64,000 nt of DNA. It comes from UBA5972 sp964637875 (GTDB lineage: Bacteria; Pseudomonadota; Alphaproteobacteria; Rhodobacterales; Rhodobacteraceae). The translations under genes and the position numbers were made by a program. Within the stretch, counting starts at the first letter, position 1. Each line of letters opens with the position of its first letter. Positions 33,838-42,963 of this stretch are shown one piece after another. The stretch spans positions 1 through 64,000 of the forward strand of contig CAZWXK010000010.1 of assembly GCA_964637875.1 (NCBI GenBank), read 5' to 3'. A model generated the notes under the pieces. It was not told where the DNA came from. It worked only from the letters and a program-made list of their open reading frames with translations, and made no database searches.

Positions 33838-36351
33838 TCACAGGCTGCGTTCAATCTCTTCGGTTTCGAAGATCTCGATAACGTCGCCGGGCCGGATGTC
33901 TTCGTAGTTTTCAAAGGCCATGCCACATTCCTGACCGGCCTGAACCTCTTTCACCTCGTCCTTGAAGCGCTTGAGCGTTTTCAGCTTGCCTTCGTGGATC
34001 ACGACATTGTCGCGCAGCAGGCGCACACCTGCGGAACGACGTGCAACGCCTTCGGTGACAACACAGCCCGCGATCTTGCCAACGCCGGTGATCTTGAAAA
34101 CCTCCTTGATGTTGGCATAACCGATGAAGGTTTCCTTGATCTCGGCCGACAAGAGGCCCGAGGCCGCCTGTTTGATATCGTCCACCAGGTCGTAGATGAT
34201 GGAATAATAACGGATTTCCACCCCCTTCTGGCGGGCGGCGGCGCGCGCCTGGGCATTTGCCCGGACGTTGAAGCCGATGATCGGCGCGCCCGAGGCCTCG
34301 GCCAGGGTCACGTCGGATTCGGTGATGGCCCCGACGCCTGAATGCAGCACGCGTACGCGGACCTCGTCATTGCCGACCTTTTCCATGGCCTGAACGATGG
34401 CCTCGGCCGAACCCTGCACGTCGGCCTTGACGACAATCGGCAGCTCCTTGACGTTTTCATCGGCCTTGGCCTTGGCCAGCAGCTGGTCAAGCGTGGTCGC
34501 GGCGCCGGCCGCGGCCTTCTTGTCCTTGGCCAGCTGGGTGCGATATTCGGCGATTTCACGCGCGGTTGCCTCGTCGGCGACAACGTTCAGCACGTCGCCT
34601 GCCTCGGGCGTGCCGTGCAGGCCCAGAACCTCGACCGGGGTCGAGGGGCCGGCCTCGTTGACGCGCGCGCCCTTGTCATTGATCAGTGCGCGGACCTTGC
34701 CCCACTGTTCGCCGACGACAAAGATGTCGCCAAGACGCAGCGTGCCCTTTTGCACAAGCACGGTCGCAACCGGGCCGCGGCCGGTGTCGAGCTTGGCCTC
34801 GATCACGGCACCTTCGGCGGGCCGGTCGGGATTGGCCCTGAGTTCGAGCAGCTCCGACTGGAGCACGATATTCTCAAGCAGCTGATCGAGGCCCTGGCCG
34901 GTGATGGCGGAAACCTCGACATCCAGCACGTCGCCGGACATCTTTTCGACGACGACCTCATGTTGCAGCAGCTCGGTGCGTACCTTGTCGGGGTCGGCGC
35001 CGGGGCGGTCGATCTTGTTGATCGCGACGATCATCGGCACTCCGGCGGCCTTGGCGTGGTTGATGGCCTCGATGGTCTGGGGCATCACGCTGTCATCGGC
35101 GGCGACGACCAGCACGACGATATCGGTCACCTGCGCACCGCGCGCCCGCATCGAGGTAAAGGCCGCGTGGCCGGGCGTATCGAGGAAGGTCAGCACATGG
35201 CCGGATTCGGTTGTGATCTGGTAGGCGCCGATATGCTGGGTGATGCCACCGGCCTCGCCCGCGGTGACGTTGGTCTTGCGGATGGCGTCCAGGATCGAGG
35301 TCTTGCCGTGGTCCACATGACCCATGATGGTAATGACAGGCGGACGAGGTTTCAGATCCTTGGGGTCGTCCTCGATCTGCACGATTGCGTCTTCGACGTC
35401 GGCGTCCGAGACGCGTACCACGCGGTGGCCGAATTCCTCGACGATCAGTTCGGCGGTATCGGCGTCTATGGTCTGGTTCTGGGTGGCCATGATGCCGTTT
35501 TGCATCAAGACCTTGACGACTGCGGCGACGCGTTCGGCCATGCGGTTGGCCAGTTCCTGAACGGTGATCGCCTCGGGCACCTGCACGTCGCGCACGATCT
35601 TTTCGCGCGGCCCGGAATCCGCCCTGGCCTTGCGGCGCTCGCGTTCCTGGGCACGTTTCATCGCGGCCATCGAGCGCTGGCGTCCGCCATCACCGCCCGA
35701 AAGGGCCTGGCTGATGGTCAGCTTGCCCGAGCGGCGGCGATCGCCACCCTTGCTGCGCGAGGGCTTCTTGGGTTCTTCGCGGGCGCGTTCCGGTTTTCTG
35801 GCCGGTGCCATGCGGCCGGGCGCCGGGCGCGTGGGCTCGTCAGGCTTGGCGGGGGCGGCTGGCGAAACCGGCGCCTCCTTGGCCTTGAGGGCCTCTTCGC
35901 GGGCACGTTTTTCCTCTTCGGCCTTGGCGCGGGCGCGCTCTTCGCGTTCACGCTCTTCCCGTTCCTTGGCTTCGCGCTCGGCCCGCCGGGCGGCGCGCTC
36001 TTCCTCGCGTTTGCGGGCTTCTTCCTCGCGCTTGCGGGTCTCTTCGGCCTCGCGCTCCTTGGCGGCCTTCAGCGCCTTGAGGCGGCGTTCGAGCTCGGCA
36101 TCCGAAATTCCCGCCGGGCGCTTGGTCTGGCTGGTTTCGGTCTGGCGCTGCTTGGTCTGGGCAGATTTCGAGGGCGTTCTTGTCGAGGCGGTCGACGTGG
36201 CACCGGGTTTGGGCACGACGATGCGCTTGCGCTTCTTTTCGACCACGACGGATTTGGTCCGTCCGTGGGAAAAGCTCTGGCGCACATGACTCCGATCCCC
36301 GCCACCGCGCAGGCCGAGGGGTTTGCCGGATTTGTTGTCGTTATCGCTCAT
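33838..36351 (-). CDS. infB: Translation initiation factor IF-2
   Basis: The GTPase that brings initiator tRNA to the 30S subunit. The 837 residues have a long charged N-terminal region (about 80-230, rich in Arg/Glu/Lys/Ala repeats such as EREAEETRKREEEARKREEE), the IF2 N domain with VQELANRMAERVAAVVKVL, the G domain (G1 GHVDHGKTS, G3 DTPGHAAF, G4 NKID), and C-terminal domains ending in FETEEIERSL. It overlaps ylxR by 4 bp as the last gene of rimP-nusA-ylxR-infB. Confidence 0.98.
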   Translation of the reverse strand: MSDNDNKSGKPLGLRGGGDRSHVRQSFSHGRTKSVVVEKKRKRIVVPKPGATSTASTRTPSKSAQTKQRQTETSQTKRPAGISDAELERRLKALKAAKEREAEETRKREEEARKREEERAARRAEREAKEREEREREERARAKAEEEKRAREEALKAKEAPVSPAAPAKPDEPTRPAPGRMAPARKPERAREEPKKPSRSKGGDRRRSGKLTISQALSGGDGGRQRSMAAMKRAQERERRKARADSGPREKIVRDVQVPEAITVQELANRMAERVAAVVKVLMQNGIMATQNQTIDADTAELIVEEFGHRVVRVSDADVEDAIVQIEDDPKDLKPRPPVITIMGHVDHGKTSILDAIRKTNVTAGEAGGITQHIGAYQITTESGHVLTFLDTPGHAAFTSMRARGAQVTDIVVLVVAADDSVMPQTIEAINHAKAAGVPMIVAINKIDRPGADPDKVRTELLQHEVVVEKMSGDVLDVEVSAITGQGLDQLLENIVLQSELLELRANPDRPAEGAVIEAKLDTGRGPVATVLVQKGTLRLGDIFVVGEQWGKVRALINDKGARVNEAGPSTPVEVLGLHGTPEAGDVLNVVADEATAREIAEYRTQLAKDKKAAAGAATTLDQLLAKAKADENVKELPIVVKADVQGSAEAIVQAMEKVGNDEVRVRVLHSGVGAITESDVTLAEASGAPIIGFNVRANAQARAAARQKGVEIRYYSIIYDLVDDIKQAASGLLSAEIKETFIGYANIKEVFKITGVGKIAGCVVTEGVARRSAGVRLLRDNVVIHEGKLKTLKRFKDEVKEVQAGQECGMAFENYEDIRPGDVIEIFETEEIERSL

Positions 36352-37010
36352 ACGTCCTTAACACCTTCTTGTTCCGGCCTCGTGCCGGATGCGTCTGCCT
36401 TGCCGGAGGCGCCCTCATGGCGGATGCCTGCAAGTCTCGAGGCTTCCTCTACAATACGATCGCACAGTCCGCCAGCGGCAAGCGCGGCATGTATCACATT
36501 TTCCCGCCCGAATGCCAAACCCAATTCACGCCCCGAAAGGCAGGAAACAAGGCTGTTTTCACCTTTTGGGGGGCGAATCTTGCGCTTTTGGCCGTCTGAG
36601 CCATCACTGGCCTGCAACAGGAGCGCGGCCGCACCCGAGGTGACAGCCTGTCTGACCTTTTCGAATCCGGCGATTGCCTCGCCGCTCTTGCGGGCAAGCG
36701 ACAGCAGGCTGATCACGTGACGCGCAAGAATGGCCTCGGTCCTTACCACGAGGTCATCGGGAACCTCAACAGTCCTTCGTGCCGCACGGATGAAAAGGCG
36801 CCTGTCCACCGCCTTTTGCAACAGATCGCGCCGGGCAGTGACCCAAATGCCACGCCCCGGCAGGTTGCCCCGGATATCCGGGACGATTTCGTTGTTCGGA
36901 TCGACAACGAAACGGATCATGCCCGAGGACGGCCCCGACTGGCCGGTGACAATGCACCGGCGTCGTGGTTCGGACTGCTGTCTTTTTCGGCCGCCGCGCG
37001 TCACGGGCAT
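36348..37010 (-). CDS. ylxR: YlxR-family RNA-binding protein with L7Ae-like C-terminus
   Basis: A 220-residue protein with an N-terminal YlxR (DUF448) domain (about 15-90, with RRRCIVTGQ, MIRFVVDPNNEIVPDIRGNLPGRGIWV) and a C-terminal domain (about 100-190, with HVISLLSLARKSGEAIAGFEKVRQAV) resembling ribosomal L7Ae-type RNA-binding proteins. The two are separate genes in some bacteria but fused in alphaproteobacteria. It sits between nusA (18 bp) and infB (4-bp overlap), pointing to a role in transcription or ribosome assembly. Confidence 0.9.
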   Translation of the reverse strand: MPVTRGGRKRQQSEPRRRCIVTGQSGPSSGMIRFVVDPNNEIVPDIRGNLPGRGIWVTARRDLLQKAVDRRLFIRAARRTVEVPDDLVVRTEAILARHVISLLSLARKSGEAIAGFEKVRQAVTSGAAALLLQASDGSDGQKRKIRPPKGENSLVSCLSGRELGLAFGRENVIHAALAAGGLCDRIVEEASRLAGIRHEGASGKADASGTRPEQEGVKDV

Positions 37011-37028
37011 GCTCCGAGGCCCGACGGA

Positions 37029-38645
37029 TCAGGCCTCGGCCCCCTCGGCTGTTTCCGCGTCGCCTTCGGTTTCTTCCTCGTCCGTTTCCAGATCGGCGGG
37101 ATCGACCCAGCCCAGCTGGATCCGGGCGGTCATGATGAGGTTCTGCGCCTCTTCCAGCGTCATGTCGAAGGGTTCGAGTATGCCGTCATCCTTGACCCGT
37201 TCGCCATTGACGGTGGTATAGCCGCCGGCCAGCTCCCAGTCGGCAAGGGTTGCGAAATCTTCCAGGGTCTTGACCCCGTCCTCGGCCAGCGCAACGAACA
37301 TTTCGGGGGTCAGCCCCTCGAATGCGAAAAGGCTGTCCTCGACGCCAAGCTCGCGCGCCTTTTCGAGGGCCTTGGCATTCTGTTCCTCGATATGCTCGCG
37401 CGCACGGGCCTGCAGCTCTTCGGCCGTTTCCTCGTCGAAACCGTCGATAGCCAGCAATTCGTCGAGCTCGACATAGGCAACCTCTTCGAGTGTGGCAAAG
37501 CCTTCGGATACCAGCAGCTGGGCCACCATTTCATCGACATTGAGCGTATCCATGAACAGTTTGGTACGCTCGGCAAACTCGACCTGCCGGCGTTCGGATT
37601 CCTCGGCTTCGGTCATGATGTCGATGTCGAAACCGGTCAGCTGGCTGGCAAGGCGCACGTTTTGTCCGCGCCGCCCGATGGCCAGCGACAGCTGATCGTC
37701 GGGCACGACCACCTCGACGCGGTTGGCGTCTTCGTCCAGCACGACCTTGGTCACCTCGGCCGGTTGCAGGGCGTTGACCAGAAAGGTGGGGGCATCTTCG
37801 CTCCAGGGGATGATGTCGATCTTTTCACCCTGCAATTCGTTCACGACGGCCTGAACGCGGCTGCCGCGCATGCCGACACAGGCGCCGACCGGGTCGATCG
37901 AGTTGTCATAGGAAACGACCCCGATCTTGGCGCGCGAGCCGGGGTCGCGGGCCACGGCCTTGATCTCGATGATGCCGTCATAGATTTCGGGCACTTCCAT
38001 CTTGAACAGCTCGGCCATGAATTCGGGCGCGGTGCGCGAAAGAAAGATCTGCGGGCCACGGGTTTCTTCGCGGACCTCGCGGATATAGGCGCGCACGCGG
38101 TCGCCGGTGCGGAAACTTTCGCGGTTGATCAGCTGGTCGCGGCGCAGGATTGCCTCGCCCCGACCGACATCGACAATGACATTGCCGTATTCGACGCGCT
38201 TGACGATACCGTTGATGATTTCGCCGACGCGATCCTTGAATTCGGCGTATTGGCGGGCACGCTCGGCCTCGCGCACCTTTTGCAGGATCACCTGCTTGGC
38301 GCTTTGCGCGGCGATGCGGCCGAAATCCATCGGCGGCAGCTCCTCGACGATTTCGTCGCCGACCTTGGGGTCGTCCAGATAGGCGCGGGCATCCGCGACC
38401 GTCATTTCGGTAAAGTGGTTTTCGACCTCGTCCACCACATGACGCACGCGGGTCATGGTCAACTCGCCGGTCTTGCGATCGATATGGGCGTGGATTTCAA
38501 GCTCGGCCCCATAGCGCGACTTGGCGGCGCGGGCCATGCTTTCCTCCATCGCCTCGATCACCAGATCCGGGTCGATCAGCTTTTCGCGCGCGACCGCGTC
38601 GGCGATCTGCAGCAGCTCAAGCCTGTTTGCACTGGTAATGCTCAT
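37029..38645 (-). CDS. nusA: Transcription termination/antitermination factor NusA
   Basis: NusA modulates RNA polymerase pausing, termination and antitermination. The 538 residues have an N-terminal polymerase-binding domain, an S1 domain (about 135-200, with GIVKRVEYGNVIVDVGRGEAIL), two KH domains (around IGVVSYDNSIDPVGACVGMRGSRVQAVVNEL and LAIGRRGQNVRLASQLTG), then C-terminal acidic repeats ending in a Glu-rich tail. It overlaps rimP by 4 bp and is followed by ylxR. Its expression could be autoregulated through the terminator in the rimP leader. Confidence 0.98.
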   Translation of the reverse strand: MSITSANRLELLQIADAVAREKLIDPDLVIEAMEESMARAAKSRYGAELEIHAHIDRKTGELTMTRVRHVVDEVENHFTEMTVADARAYLDDPKVGDEIVEELPPMDFGRIAAQSAKQVILQKVREAERARQYAEFKDRVGEIINGIVKRVEYGNVIVDVGRGEAILRRDQLINRESFRTGDRVRAYIREVREETRGPQIFLSRTAPEFMAELFKMEVPEIYDGIIEIKAVARDPGSRAKIGVVSYDNSIDPVGACVGMRGSRVQAVVNELQGEKIDIIPWSEDAPTFLVNALQPAEVTKVVLDEDANRVEVVVPDDQLSLAIGRRGQNVRLASQLTGFDIDIMTEAEESERRQVEFAERTKLFMDTLNVDEMVAQLLVSEGFATLEEVAYVELDELLAIDGFDEETAEELQARAREHIEEQNAKALEKARELGVEDSLFAFEGLTPEMFVALAEDGVKTLEDFATLADWELAGGYTTVNGERVKDDGILEPFDMTLEEAQNLIMTARIQLGWVDPADLETDEEETEGDAETAEGAEA

Positions 38646-39217
38646 GATTTGTCCTCTTGTGGGGTTTCGTCTGTTTCGATTTCATCAAAGGCGGCCTCGT
38701 CCAGGCCCTGCATCTTGCGCGCCTTCAGCATTTCGGCGATCAGCTCGTCGGTCAGGATCAGCTTGGCCTCGACCAGCCAGTCGAATTTCAGGCCGATCAC
38801 GCCTTCGGGGATCTCGATCAATACCTCGTCGCCCTCGGTGCCGCGCAGGATGCCGCGAAAACGCTTGCGCCCGTCGATCAGCTCGGACGTTTCCAATTTG
38901 GCGTCATAGCCTTCCCACGCATCGAAATCCTTGAGGCGGGTCAGCGGGCGGTCGATGCCGGGCGAGGAAACCTCGAGCGTATATTCGCCCTCGATCGGGT
39001 CCTCGACATCCAGCACTGCGGAAACGGCGGTCGAGATTTCGGCGCAATCATTCACCTCGATCCCACCCTCGGGCCGGTCGGCCATGATCTGAAGCGTCGC
39101 CTTCTTGCCCGCCATCAGGCGGATACGCACGAGCTCAAAGCCCAGCCCCTCGATCAGGGGGCGGACGATTTCTGCAAGGCGCTTGTCGATTGCCGCTTTG
39201 GCAATGAGGTCGGACAT
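38642..39217 (-). CDS. rimP: Ribosome maturation factor RimP
   Basis: A 30S subunit maturation factor of 191 residues. The start MSDLIAKAAIDKRLAEIVRPLIEGLGFELVRI and the segment YTLEVSSPGIDRPLTRLKDF are diagnostic. The ATG at 39217 is the family start; in-frame sequence further upstream overlaps the leader and is not coding. It is the first gene of rimP-nusA-ylxR-infB, behind a 115-nt leader with a terminator. Confidence 0.96.
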   Translation of the reverse strand: MSDLIAKAAIDKRLAEIVRPLIEGLGFELVRIRLMAGKKATLQIMADRPEGGIEVNDCAEISTAVSAVLDVEDPIEGEYTLEVSSPGIDRPLTRLKDFDAWEGYDAKLETSELIDGRKRFRGILRGTEGDEVLIEIPEGVIGLKFDWLVEAKLILTDELIAEMLKARKMQGLDEAAFDEIETDETPQEDKS

Positions 39218-39259
39218 TTGGATTCCTGTCTGTGGATGACGGGCACAAGTTTCGGGCAC

Positions 39260-39282
39260 AAAAAAACGGGCGCGCGGCCCGT
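39260..39282 (-). terminator. Intrinsic terminator in the rimP leader (possible attenuator)
   Basis: On the minus strand ACGGGC (39282-39277) pairs with GCCCGT (39271-39266) around a GC-rich loop, followed by a run of seven Ts (39266-39260). It sits between the promoter at 39338-39366 and the rimP start, so transcripts must pass it. This is the layout of a transcription attenuator and would let NusA levels feed back on the operon. Confidence 0.72.
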
Positions 39283-39337
39283 CGGAATTTCCGGTGGAAG
39301 GCTGGGGGTGGAGGCCAGTCTTGCCGCTGTTGAAACC

Positions 39338-39366
39338 GATATAGGCCTTTGTCCGCCGGTTGACAA
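39338..39366 (-). promoter_or_regulatory. Sigma70-type promoter of rimP-nusA-ylxR-infB
   Basis: On the minus strand TTGTCA (39366-39361) and TATATC (39343-39338) are separated by exactly 17 bp, a near-consensus housekeeping promoter. Transcription would start around 39331, giving a leader of about 115 nt before rimP. Confidence 0.75.
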
Positions 39367-39690
39367 GGGGCGGTCGAGCGTGGCGCGGCATTCGGCAGCC
39401 CGACGACATGACATCGCCGCGACATCTGCCCAATTTGGACAAGATTTCTCCAAACCGACGCCGGAAACCCCGCGTAGACCCCTTTGGGCCGCGGGCGATC
39501 CCCGGCAAATTTGAGAATAATCAGCAGAAACGGGGTTGAATTGTTCATCTCAAGGAAACAAGCGGGACGGATTGTTACAGCAAATCCGAACAGTACAAGA
39601 AAAAGACCCGTAATTGTCGGGTTGTTTCCAAAAAGATGCCTAATTCGGCAGGCCTAATACCCTCGGTTCTGCGTTATACAGGGTGTGAAA
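39367..39690. other. Divergent rimP / lysR intergenic region
   Basis: The remaining 324 bp between the rimP promoter and the LysR gene. It becomes AT-richer toward the LysR start and holds a short ACCCG/CGGGT hairpin near 39606-39622 and a direct repeat CCTAAT at 39639 and 39653 that could be part of a LysR operator. I recognise no gene or RNA in it. Confidence 0.4.
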
Positions 39691-40596
39691 ATGGATCGGC
39701 TAACGGAAATGGAAGCGTTTGCAAGCGTGGTGGATCAGGGGGGATTCACCGATGCGGCGCGGAAGATGGGAATTTCAAAATCAGCGGTTTCAAAACATGT
39801 TTCCTCGCTTGAGGCCCGTCTTGGCGCGCGCCTGCTGAACAGGACGACGCGGCGGGTCAGCCCCACCGAGATCGGCCTTGCCTATTACGACAAGGCACGC
39901 CGGGTGCTGAATGATGCAAGCGAGGCCGACGCCATGGTAACGGCCATGCAGGCGGCGCCAAGCGGATCGTTGCGCCTGTCTGCTCCGACCGACTTTGGCG
40001 TCAACCACATGTCGAACGCGCTGGGCCGGTTTCTGCACCAATACCCGGAAATCAACGTCAATCTGGTGCTGAACAACCGCTATGTCGAGCTGATCTCGGA
40101 AGGTTTCGACCTGGCCATCCGCATCGGTGAAATGGAAGACAGCACCCTGCGTGCCCGCAAGCTGACCGAAGCAAACATGAAAATGGTCGGCGCGCCGGAA
40201 TATTTCGAAAAACACGGCAAGCCGGCCCGGATCGACGACCTGAACGAACACATGCTGCTGCATTATTCGAACCAGTCCAGTGGCAGCGTCTGGAAGCTGA
40301 CCTCGCCCAGCGGCGAGTTGCGCCAGATCCGCACCAGCGGGTGCCTGACGGTGAATGACGGCCAGTCCCTGTTGACTGCTGCCGCCGCCGGGCTTGGCAT
40401 CGCCTATCTGCCCAGTTTCCTGTATTACGAGAAACTTTCCCTGGGCCTGCTGGAAGAGGCCATGCCCGACCTTCCGGTCGAAAAACGCGGCATCTATGCG
40501 GTCTATCCGCCAGGGCGCTATACCCAGCCCAAGCTGCGCGCATTCATCGATTTCCTGGTCGAATATTTCAAGAACAAGGGCCCCGAGGAATGGTAG
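39691..40596 (+). CDS. LysR-family transcriptional regulator
   Basis: A 301-residue LysR regulator. The N-terminal winged helix-turn-helix (about 1-60) includes FTDAARKMGISKSAVSKHVSSLEARLGARLLNRTTRRVSPTE. The C-terminal periplasmic-binding-like effector domain runs from about 85 (GSLRLSAPTDFGVNHM). It resembles the large subgroup of solitary LysR proteins whose first helix reads DRLTEMEAFASVV. No target gene is divergently placed except the rimP operon, so its regulon cannot be inferred. ATG 39691 is preferred; a GTG two codons earlier is possible. Confidence 0.9.
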   Translation: MDRLTEMEAFASVVDQGGFTDAARKMGISKSAVSKHVSSLEARLGARLLNRTTRRVSPTEIGLAYYDKARRVLNDASEADAMVTAMQAAPSGSLRLSAPTDFGVNHMSNALGRFLHQYPEINVNLVLNNRYVELISEGFDLAIRIGEMEDSTLRARKLTEANMKMVGAPEYFEKHGKPARIDDLNEHMLLHYSNQSSGSVWKLTSPSGELRQIRTSGCLTVNDGQSLLTAAAAGLGIAYLPSFLYYEKLSLGLLEEAMPDLPVEKRGIYAVYPPGRYTQPKLRAFIDFLVEYFKNKGPEEW

Positions 40597-40599
40597 GCA

Positions 40600-40612
40600 T
40601 GTGAATTTCACA
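40600..40612. repeat. 13-bp palindrome TGTGAATTTCACA
   Basis: A perfect 13-bp palindrome (6-bp arms, central T) 3 bp after the LysR stop codon and just before its terminator. The half-sites TGTGA/TCACA resemble CRP/FNR-type operators, but the position downstream of the gene and the short spacing argue against a classical site. Confidence 0.5.
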
Positions 40613-40627
40613 CCGCCCAAAGGTGCG

Positions 40628-40672
40628 GGAAGGGCCTGGCAAATGCACAGCACTGCCGGGCCTTTCCTTTTT
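40628..40672 (+). terminator. Intrinsic terminator after the LysR gene
   Basis: Arms of 14 nt (40628-40641 and 40654-40667) pair with two G-U wobbles around a 12-nt loop and are followed by TTTTT. It ends lysR transcription; the convergent OmpA-like gene ends 26 bp further on. Confidence 0.85.
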
Positions 40673-40697
40673 GCATCGGCGCGAAAATATGCGGGGC

Positions 40698-41657
40698 TCA
40701 GTTGATCGAGGTCAGAACGACCTCGACCCGGCGGTTCATCTCGCGGCCCTGCGGGGTTGCATTGGTGGTCCGCGGCGCCAGATAGCCTACGCCATTGGCG
40801 CTGAGTTGTGCGGGGTTGACGCCATAACCGTCGATCAGGCGTTTCATCACGGCGGCGGCCCTTTTGCGCGACAGTGCGACATTGCCCTCCATCGACCCGG
40901 ACGCATCGGTATGGCCGACAAGGGCGACCTTCATTCCGGGATTTTCGTTGAGGAACGCTGCAAGCATCTGCAACGATCGGTCCGAGGTGCTGTCCAGCGT
41001 GGCCGACCCCTTGGCGAATTCCAACCCGTCCAGGACAAGCGATCCCGCCTCGATCAGGCGGTCGCCGATGCTCCCGGTCGGAACCAGGGTTTCGTCGGCC
41101 GTGCTCTGTTTGGTCGAGACGGAGACCCTGGGATCGGCGGTCAGATCGTCTGTCCGGCTTTCCGTCAGCCGGGTGATCTGGATGAACCCCCGTTCCGGGC
41201 TGCGGCTGACCACCAGATTGATGTACTCCTCGCCCTTGCCATCGTCGCGCATCGCGGTGAGATAGCGGAAATCGCCCAGATCGACATGCATGTCGGGTTC
41301 GTCCAGAATGCCGGCGTTGAAACGGAAATCGAACCCGCCGCATTCACGGGTCTGGCATTCGAAGATGACCTTGTAGCCCTCTTGCAGCAACTGTTCGCGC
41401 AGAGGTTTCAACAGGCCCAGCGTTTCCGTGGTGGTTGCGGGAGTTTTCCAGACCTCACGCGAAAGCGCCCCCTCGACAGGTTCGGCGGTGATCCGGCCAT
41501 TGCGATAGGGACCTACGGCCAATTCGAGGCTGGCAAGCGGTCTGACCTCTTCGTAGGAGCGCACCGATCCCTTGGGGAACACCAGCTCCGCCCCCTGCGC
41601 CGCAACGACGGGCGCAGTGCCGACCAGAAGGCCGATTATGATGGCTCCGCGTTTCAT
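40698..41657 (-). CDS. OmpA-family protein, periplasmic/outer-membrane associated
   Basis: A 319-residue exported protein: signal peptide 1-20 (GLLVGTAPVVAAQG), an uncharacterised N-terminal domain (about 25-190) with two Cys (ECQTRECGG), and a C-terminal OmpA-like peptidoglycan-binding domain (about 210-315) with ALVGHTDASGSMEGNVALSRKRAAAVMKRL and GREMNRRVEVVL. No lipobox is visible. It is the last gene of a four-gene operon, each overlapping the next by 4 bp. It likely tethers to peptidoglycan. Confidence 0.86.
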   Translation of the reverse strand: MKRGAIIIGLLVGTAPVVAAQGAELVFPKGSVRSYEEVRPLASLELAVGPYRNGRITAEPVEGALSREVWKTPATTTETLGLLKPLREQLLQEGYKVIFECQTRECGGFDFRFNAGILDEPDMHVDLGDFRYLTAMRDDGKGEEYINLVVSRSPERGFIQITRLTESRTDDLTADPRVSVSTKQSTADETLVPTGSIGDRLIEAGSLVLDGLEFAKGSATLDSTSDRSLQMLAAFLNENPGMKVALVGHTDASGSMEGNVALSRKRAAAVMKRLIDGYGVNPAQLSANGVGYLAPRTTNATPQGREMNRRVEVVLTSIN

Positions 41658-42229
41658 CGGTTCTGTGAATGATACTCGATATTGGGTTGCATATCTATTG
41701 CCGAGGACATGCGGTTGGTCATGTTGAAAAATGCGGCAACCGCAGCAATGTCCCAGATGTCGCGATCCGAGAACCCGGCATCACGCAGCGCCTGGCGGTC
41801 GGATTCCCCGATCTTGTGGCTTGCCTCGGTCAGCCTGGCGGCAAAATCCAGCATCAATCGATGGCGGGGCGACAGATCGGCGGCGCGGTAATTCATCACC
41901 AGCGCCTCGCCAAGAATGGGGTCGCCCGACAATTGCCTGACAGCCGCGCCATGGGCGGTCAGACAATAGAAACAGTGGTTTATAGACGAAACGACAACCG
42001 CGATCATCTCGCGCTCGAGCTTGCTCAGGCCGCTCTGTCCCAGCATCAGGTCGTTGTACATCGCGGTAAAGGCGTTCAGCTTGTCGATGTCAAAGGCATA
42101 GGCCCTGAGGACATTGGGCACGAAGCCGATCTTTTCGTCGCACAGGTCGAAATAGCGCTGGGTGTCTTGTGGCAGCGGCGTGACCTGATGCAGGTCAAGC
42201 GCGTGAACGGGCTTGTCTCGGGTGCTCAT
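41654..42229 (-). CDS. Peroxidase-related (AhpD/carboxymuconolactone decarboxylase-like) enzyme
   Basis: A 191-residue AhpD-like protein. The redox-type motif HCFYCLTAHGAAV (CxxC followed by His) is at about 87-99, preceded by LERE-MIAVVVSSIN, matching the uncharacterised peroxidase-related family with the start HALDLHQVTPLPQDTQRYFD. Members are thought to reduce alkyl peroxides using a thiol donor. It is third in the cinA-GNAT-ahpD-ompA operon with 4-bp overlaps on both sides. Confidence 0.87.
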   Translation of the reverse strand: MSTRDKPVHALDLHQVTPLPQDTQRYFDLCDEKIGFVPNVLRAYAFDIDKLNAFTAMYNDLMLGQSGLSKLEREMIAVVVSSINHCFYCLTAHGAAVRQLSGDPILGEALVMNYRAADLSPRHRLMLDFAARLTEASHKIGESDRQALRDAGFSDRDIWDIAAVAAFFNMTNRMSSAIDMQPNIEYHSQNR

Positions 42230-42963
42230 TCTTCTGCCTCTTTTCCTTTTCTGTAATGATAGTTACCAACAACCTGCATGTTTTGGCCAGCATACAGATT
42301 CCGGGCCGGCAGATTTTCGCCGGTTACCAGCACGGCCAAGAAGCGGGCGCCATTTTCGGCGGCCCAGATTGCAGCCCGGCCGATCATCCGCCGCGCCACC
42401 CCCTGCCGACGGTGGCCGGGGGCGACGACAAGGGCGTGCATCATGGCCACATCGTTGTCGCACGCAACAAAGGCGCAGGCACCCAGCGCATCGCGATGCC
42501 GCGTGAGCAGCCATGTTTTCGGCCCTTGCGCCCGCTCCATCACCGCCAGCCGCGCCGGCCCGATGCCGTTTTCGGCCCAGAACCCGCGCATCAGGGCCAG
42601 AGGCGCCACCGCCGGTATGCCATCGAGGGGTTGAGAATCGCCAGCCGTCATCTCGCTGATCCGGGCCGCCATCATCAGGACCGGATCGACCACACGGTAT
42701 CCCCGAGCGGCCAGCATTTCGTCCAGGTCACGGTCACGCGGCCGCAACATGAACAGTGGGTCCTGGCCAAGACGCTGCATTTCCGATTCCGCAAGGGGTA
42801 TGTCCTGCGCATCGGGCTGCTGCAGGGCTGTGGCGGCACAAACCCGCTGACCGCCGCCCTTGCCGCGGCGAATCAGCCATGGCCCACGCCGAAAGGTCTC
42901 GGCAGGCGGCCATGTTGCGTCGATTGCGCGCAGGATCCGATCCTGGTCGGGCAGGCCGGTCAT
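42226..42963 (-). CDS. GNAT-family N-acetyltransferase
   Basis: A 245-residue acetyltransferase with the acetyl-CoA-binding motif A near residues 180-195 (VVAPGHRRQGVARRMIGRA) and the C-terminal VTGENLPARNLYAGQNMQVVGNYHYR typical of GNAT domains. The N-terminal half is divergent. The substrate is unknown. Start and stop overlap neighbours by 4 bp in the four-gene operon. Confidence 0.85.
   Translation of the reverse strand: MTGLPDQDRILRAIDATWPPAETFRRGPWLIRRGKGGGQRVCAATALQQPDAQDIPLAESEMQRLGQDPLFMLRPRDRDLDEMLAARGYRVVDPVLMMAARISEMTAGDSQPLDGIPAVAPLALMRGFWAENGIGPARLAVMERAQGPKTWLLTRHRDALGACAFVACDNDVAMMHALVVAPGHRRQGVARRMIGRAAIWAAENGARFLAVLVTGENLPARNLYAGQNMQVVGNYHYRKGKEAEE

Noticed and set aside
34342..36720. 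792-codon open frame opposite infB
   Set aside because: Antisense shadow of IF-2; low-complexity composition mirrors the charged infB N-terminus.
36717..38909. 730-codon open frame opposite nusA and rimP
   Set aside because: Antisense to NusA; no ribosome-binding site or domain.
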